A stretch of 6,498 bases of DNA from NCBI GenBank assembly GCA_044340025.1, contig JBIIUJ010000134.1, positions 1 through 6,498 on the forward strand. Reading direction: 5' to 3'. Source of the DNA: JBIIUJ01 sp044340025. Its GTDB lineage: Bacteria; Pseudomonadota; Alphaproteobacteria; Caulobacterales; Aquidulcibacteraceae. Shown piece by piece: positions 5,717 through 6,498 of this stretch; the stretch's first letter is position 1, and every line of letters starts with the position of its first letter. Made by a program: the position numbers and the translations under genes. The notes under the pieces were generated by a model, which saw only the letters and a program-made list of their open reading frames with translations, was not told the DNA's origin and made no database searches.

Positions 5717-6498
5717 ATGCCCTTCACGCCCGACATGCGCCGCAAGGTCGATCAGATCCGCGACTACCTCTATGGCGGCGGCTATCCCGATCCGCTCAGC
5801 AACGCCGAGCAGCTGAGCTTTCTGTTCTTCTTCTACCTGATCGAGGGGCTGGACGCAGCGAACCTGCGTCAGTCGAAGGCCATCGGTCGGCCCTATCAAT
5901 CGCTGTTCGCGGGCGAATGGACGCTGAAGAACCCGCTCAACGCACCTTCGGAAAGCGCCAAGTCCATCGCGCGCGACCGGATGCGCTGGTCGTCCTGGGC
6001 GAATGCGCTGTCGGGCGAGCGGCTCGTCACCTTCGTGCGCGACGAGGTCTTTCCGTGTTTCCAGGATGTCGGCGACCGCTACGGCATGAGCTTCATGGCG
6101 CAGGCGCGCCTCACCATCGACGAGCCGACGGTTCTCACCCAGGTTGTCACGCTGGTGAACGAGTTGCGGCTGGAAGAGGCCGACCCCGACACCAAGGGCG
6201 ATCTGTTCGAGCATGTGCTGCGCCAGATCAAGCAGGCGGGCGAGCTGGGCCAGTTCCGCACCCCGCGCCATATCATCCGCGCCATCGTCGATCTGGTGGA
6301 CCCGAAGATCGGCGAGACAATCTATGACCCCGCCGCCGGCACGGCGGGCTTCCTCGTTGCGGCCTATGAGCATGTCCGCCTCGCTAATTCCTCAGCCACC
6401 GGCACCGACACGGCGGAGTTCGAAGGCAAGAGGTTCGCGCGCGGGCTGGGCGACCGGCTGTCTCAAGCGCAATGGCGCAAGCTCCAGGCCGAAACCTT
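5717..6498 (+). CDS. hsdM: Type I restriction-modification methyltransferase subunit (HsdM), 3' truncated by window
   Basis: The first 260 residues of an N6-adenine DNA methyltransferase subunit; the frame is open to the last base. The N-terminal helical domain (about 1-150) includes NAEQLSFLFFFYLIEGLD (29-46), typical of HsdM. It is followed by KGDLFEHVLRQI (160-171), GQFRTPRHI (178-186) and the SAM-binding motif I DPAAGTAGFL (204-213), a known variant of DPACGTGGF. The catalytic NPPF/NPPY motif would lie beyond the window. With HsdS it forms the host-protecting methylase and is also needed for HsdR activity. The ATG at 5717 is ten bases after the HsdR stop; only a weak purine-rich stretch (GAAAG) precedes it, so coupling to HsdR is likely. 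HsdS is expected downstream. Confidence 0.95.
   Translation, partial: MPFTPDMRRKVDQIRDYLYGGGYPDPLSNAEQLSFLFFFYLIEGLDAANLRQSKAIGRPYQSLFAGEWTLKNPLNAPSESAKSIARDRMRWSSWANALSGERLVTFVRDEVFPCFQDVGDRYGMSFMAQARLTIDEPTVLTQVVTLVNELRLEEADPDTKGDLFEHVLRQIKQAGELGQFRTPRHIIRAIVDLVDPKIGETIYDPAAGTAGFLVAAYEHVRLANSSATGTDTAEFEGKRFARGLGDRLSQAQWRKLQAET

Noticed and set aside
5513..6373. 286-residue open frame on the - strand opposite the hsdR end and hsdM
   Set aside because: Opposite strand of clearly recognised hsdR and hsdM; low-complexity Arg/Ala-rich tail and no domain.

Overview
The window is high-GC DNA whose coding frames strongly favour G or C at third codon positions. Together with the protein families present, this suggests an alphaproteobacterium, although no species can be named. 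It looks like one end of an integrated mobile element carrying a defence cargo. No rRNA, tRNA or CRISPR array was seen.

Left edge (1 to about 80): a fragment of an IS630-type transposase gene reads on the + strand and stops matching the family abruptly. At that point begins the 3' end of a large serine recombinase gene on the - strand. The junction is best explained as the end of an element that integrated into an older IS630 copy. The recombinase reading frame runs across the junction and takes its last ~19 codons and its stop codon from the IS630 DNA.

Left operon (2857 down to 17, - strand): a TacA-like DUF1778 antitoxin, a TacT-like GNAT toxin, a small acidic protein of unknown function, and the serine recombinase. 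An extra, doubtful small reading frame lies between the toxin and the acidic protein. The antitoxin and toxin overlap by four bases. A promoter with TTGATT and TATATA boxes 17 bp apart lies in front of the antitoxin, and a perfect 19-bp palindrome fills its spacer, as expected for an autoregulated toxin-antitoxin operon. All four genes are collinear, so the recombinase may be expressed partly from the toxin-antitoxin promoter.

Middle (2908 to 3364): about 450 bases with no supportable gene, separating the two divergent gene groups.

Right operon (3365 to the end, + strand): a short Phd/YefM-type antitoxin-like protein overlaps by four bases a type I restriction subunit R (HsdR, EcoAI-like, with nuclease and helicase motifs). 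Ten bases later comes the methyltransferase subunit HsdM, which is cut off by the window end. An HsdS gene is expected beyond the window. No toxin accompanies the Phd-like protein, so it is more likely a regulator of the restriction genes than half of a toxin-antitoxin pair.

Overall reading: an integrative element carries its own recombinase, an addiction module wired into the recombinase operon, and a type I restriction-modification system with a dedicated antitoxin-like first gene. The family assignments are firm. The functional links between modules are inferences from gene order and overlaps.
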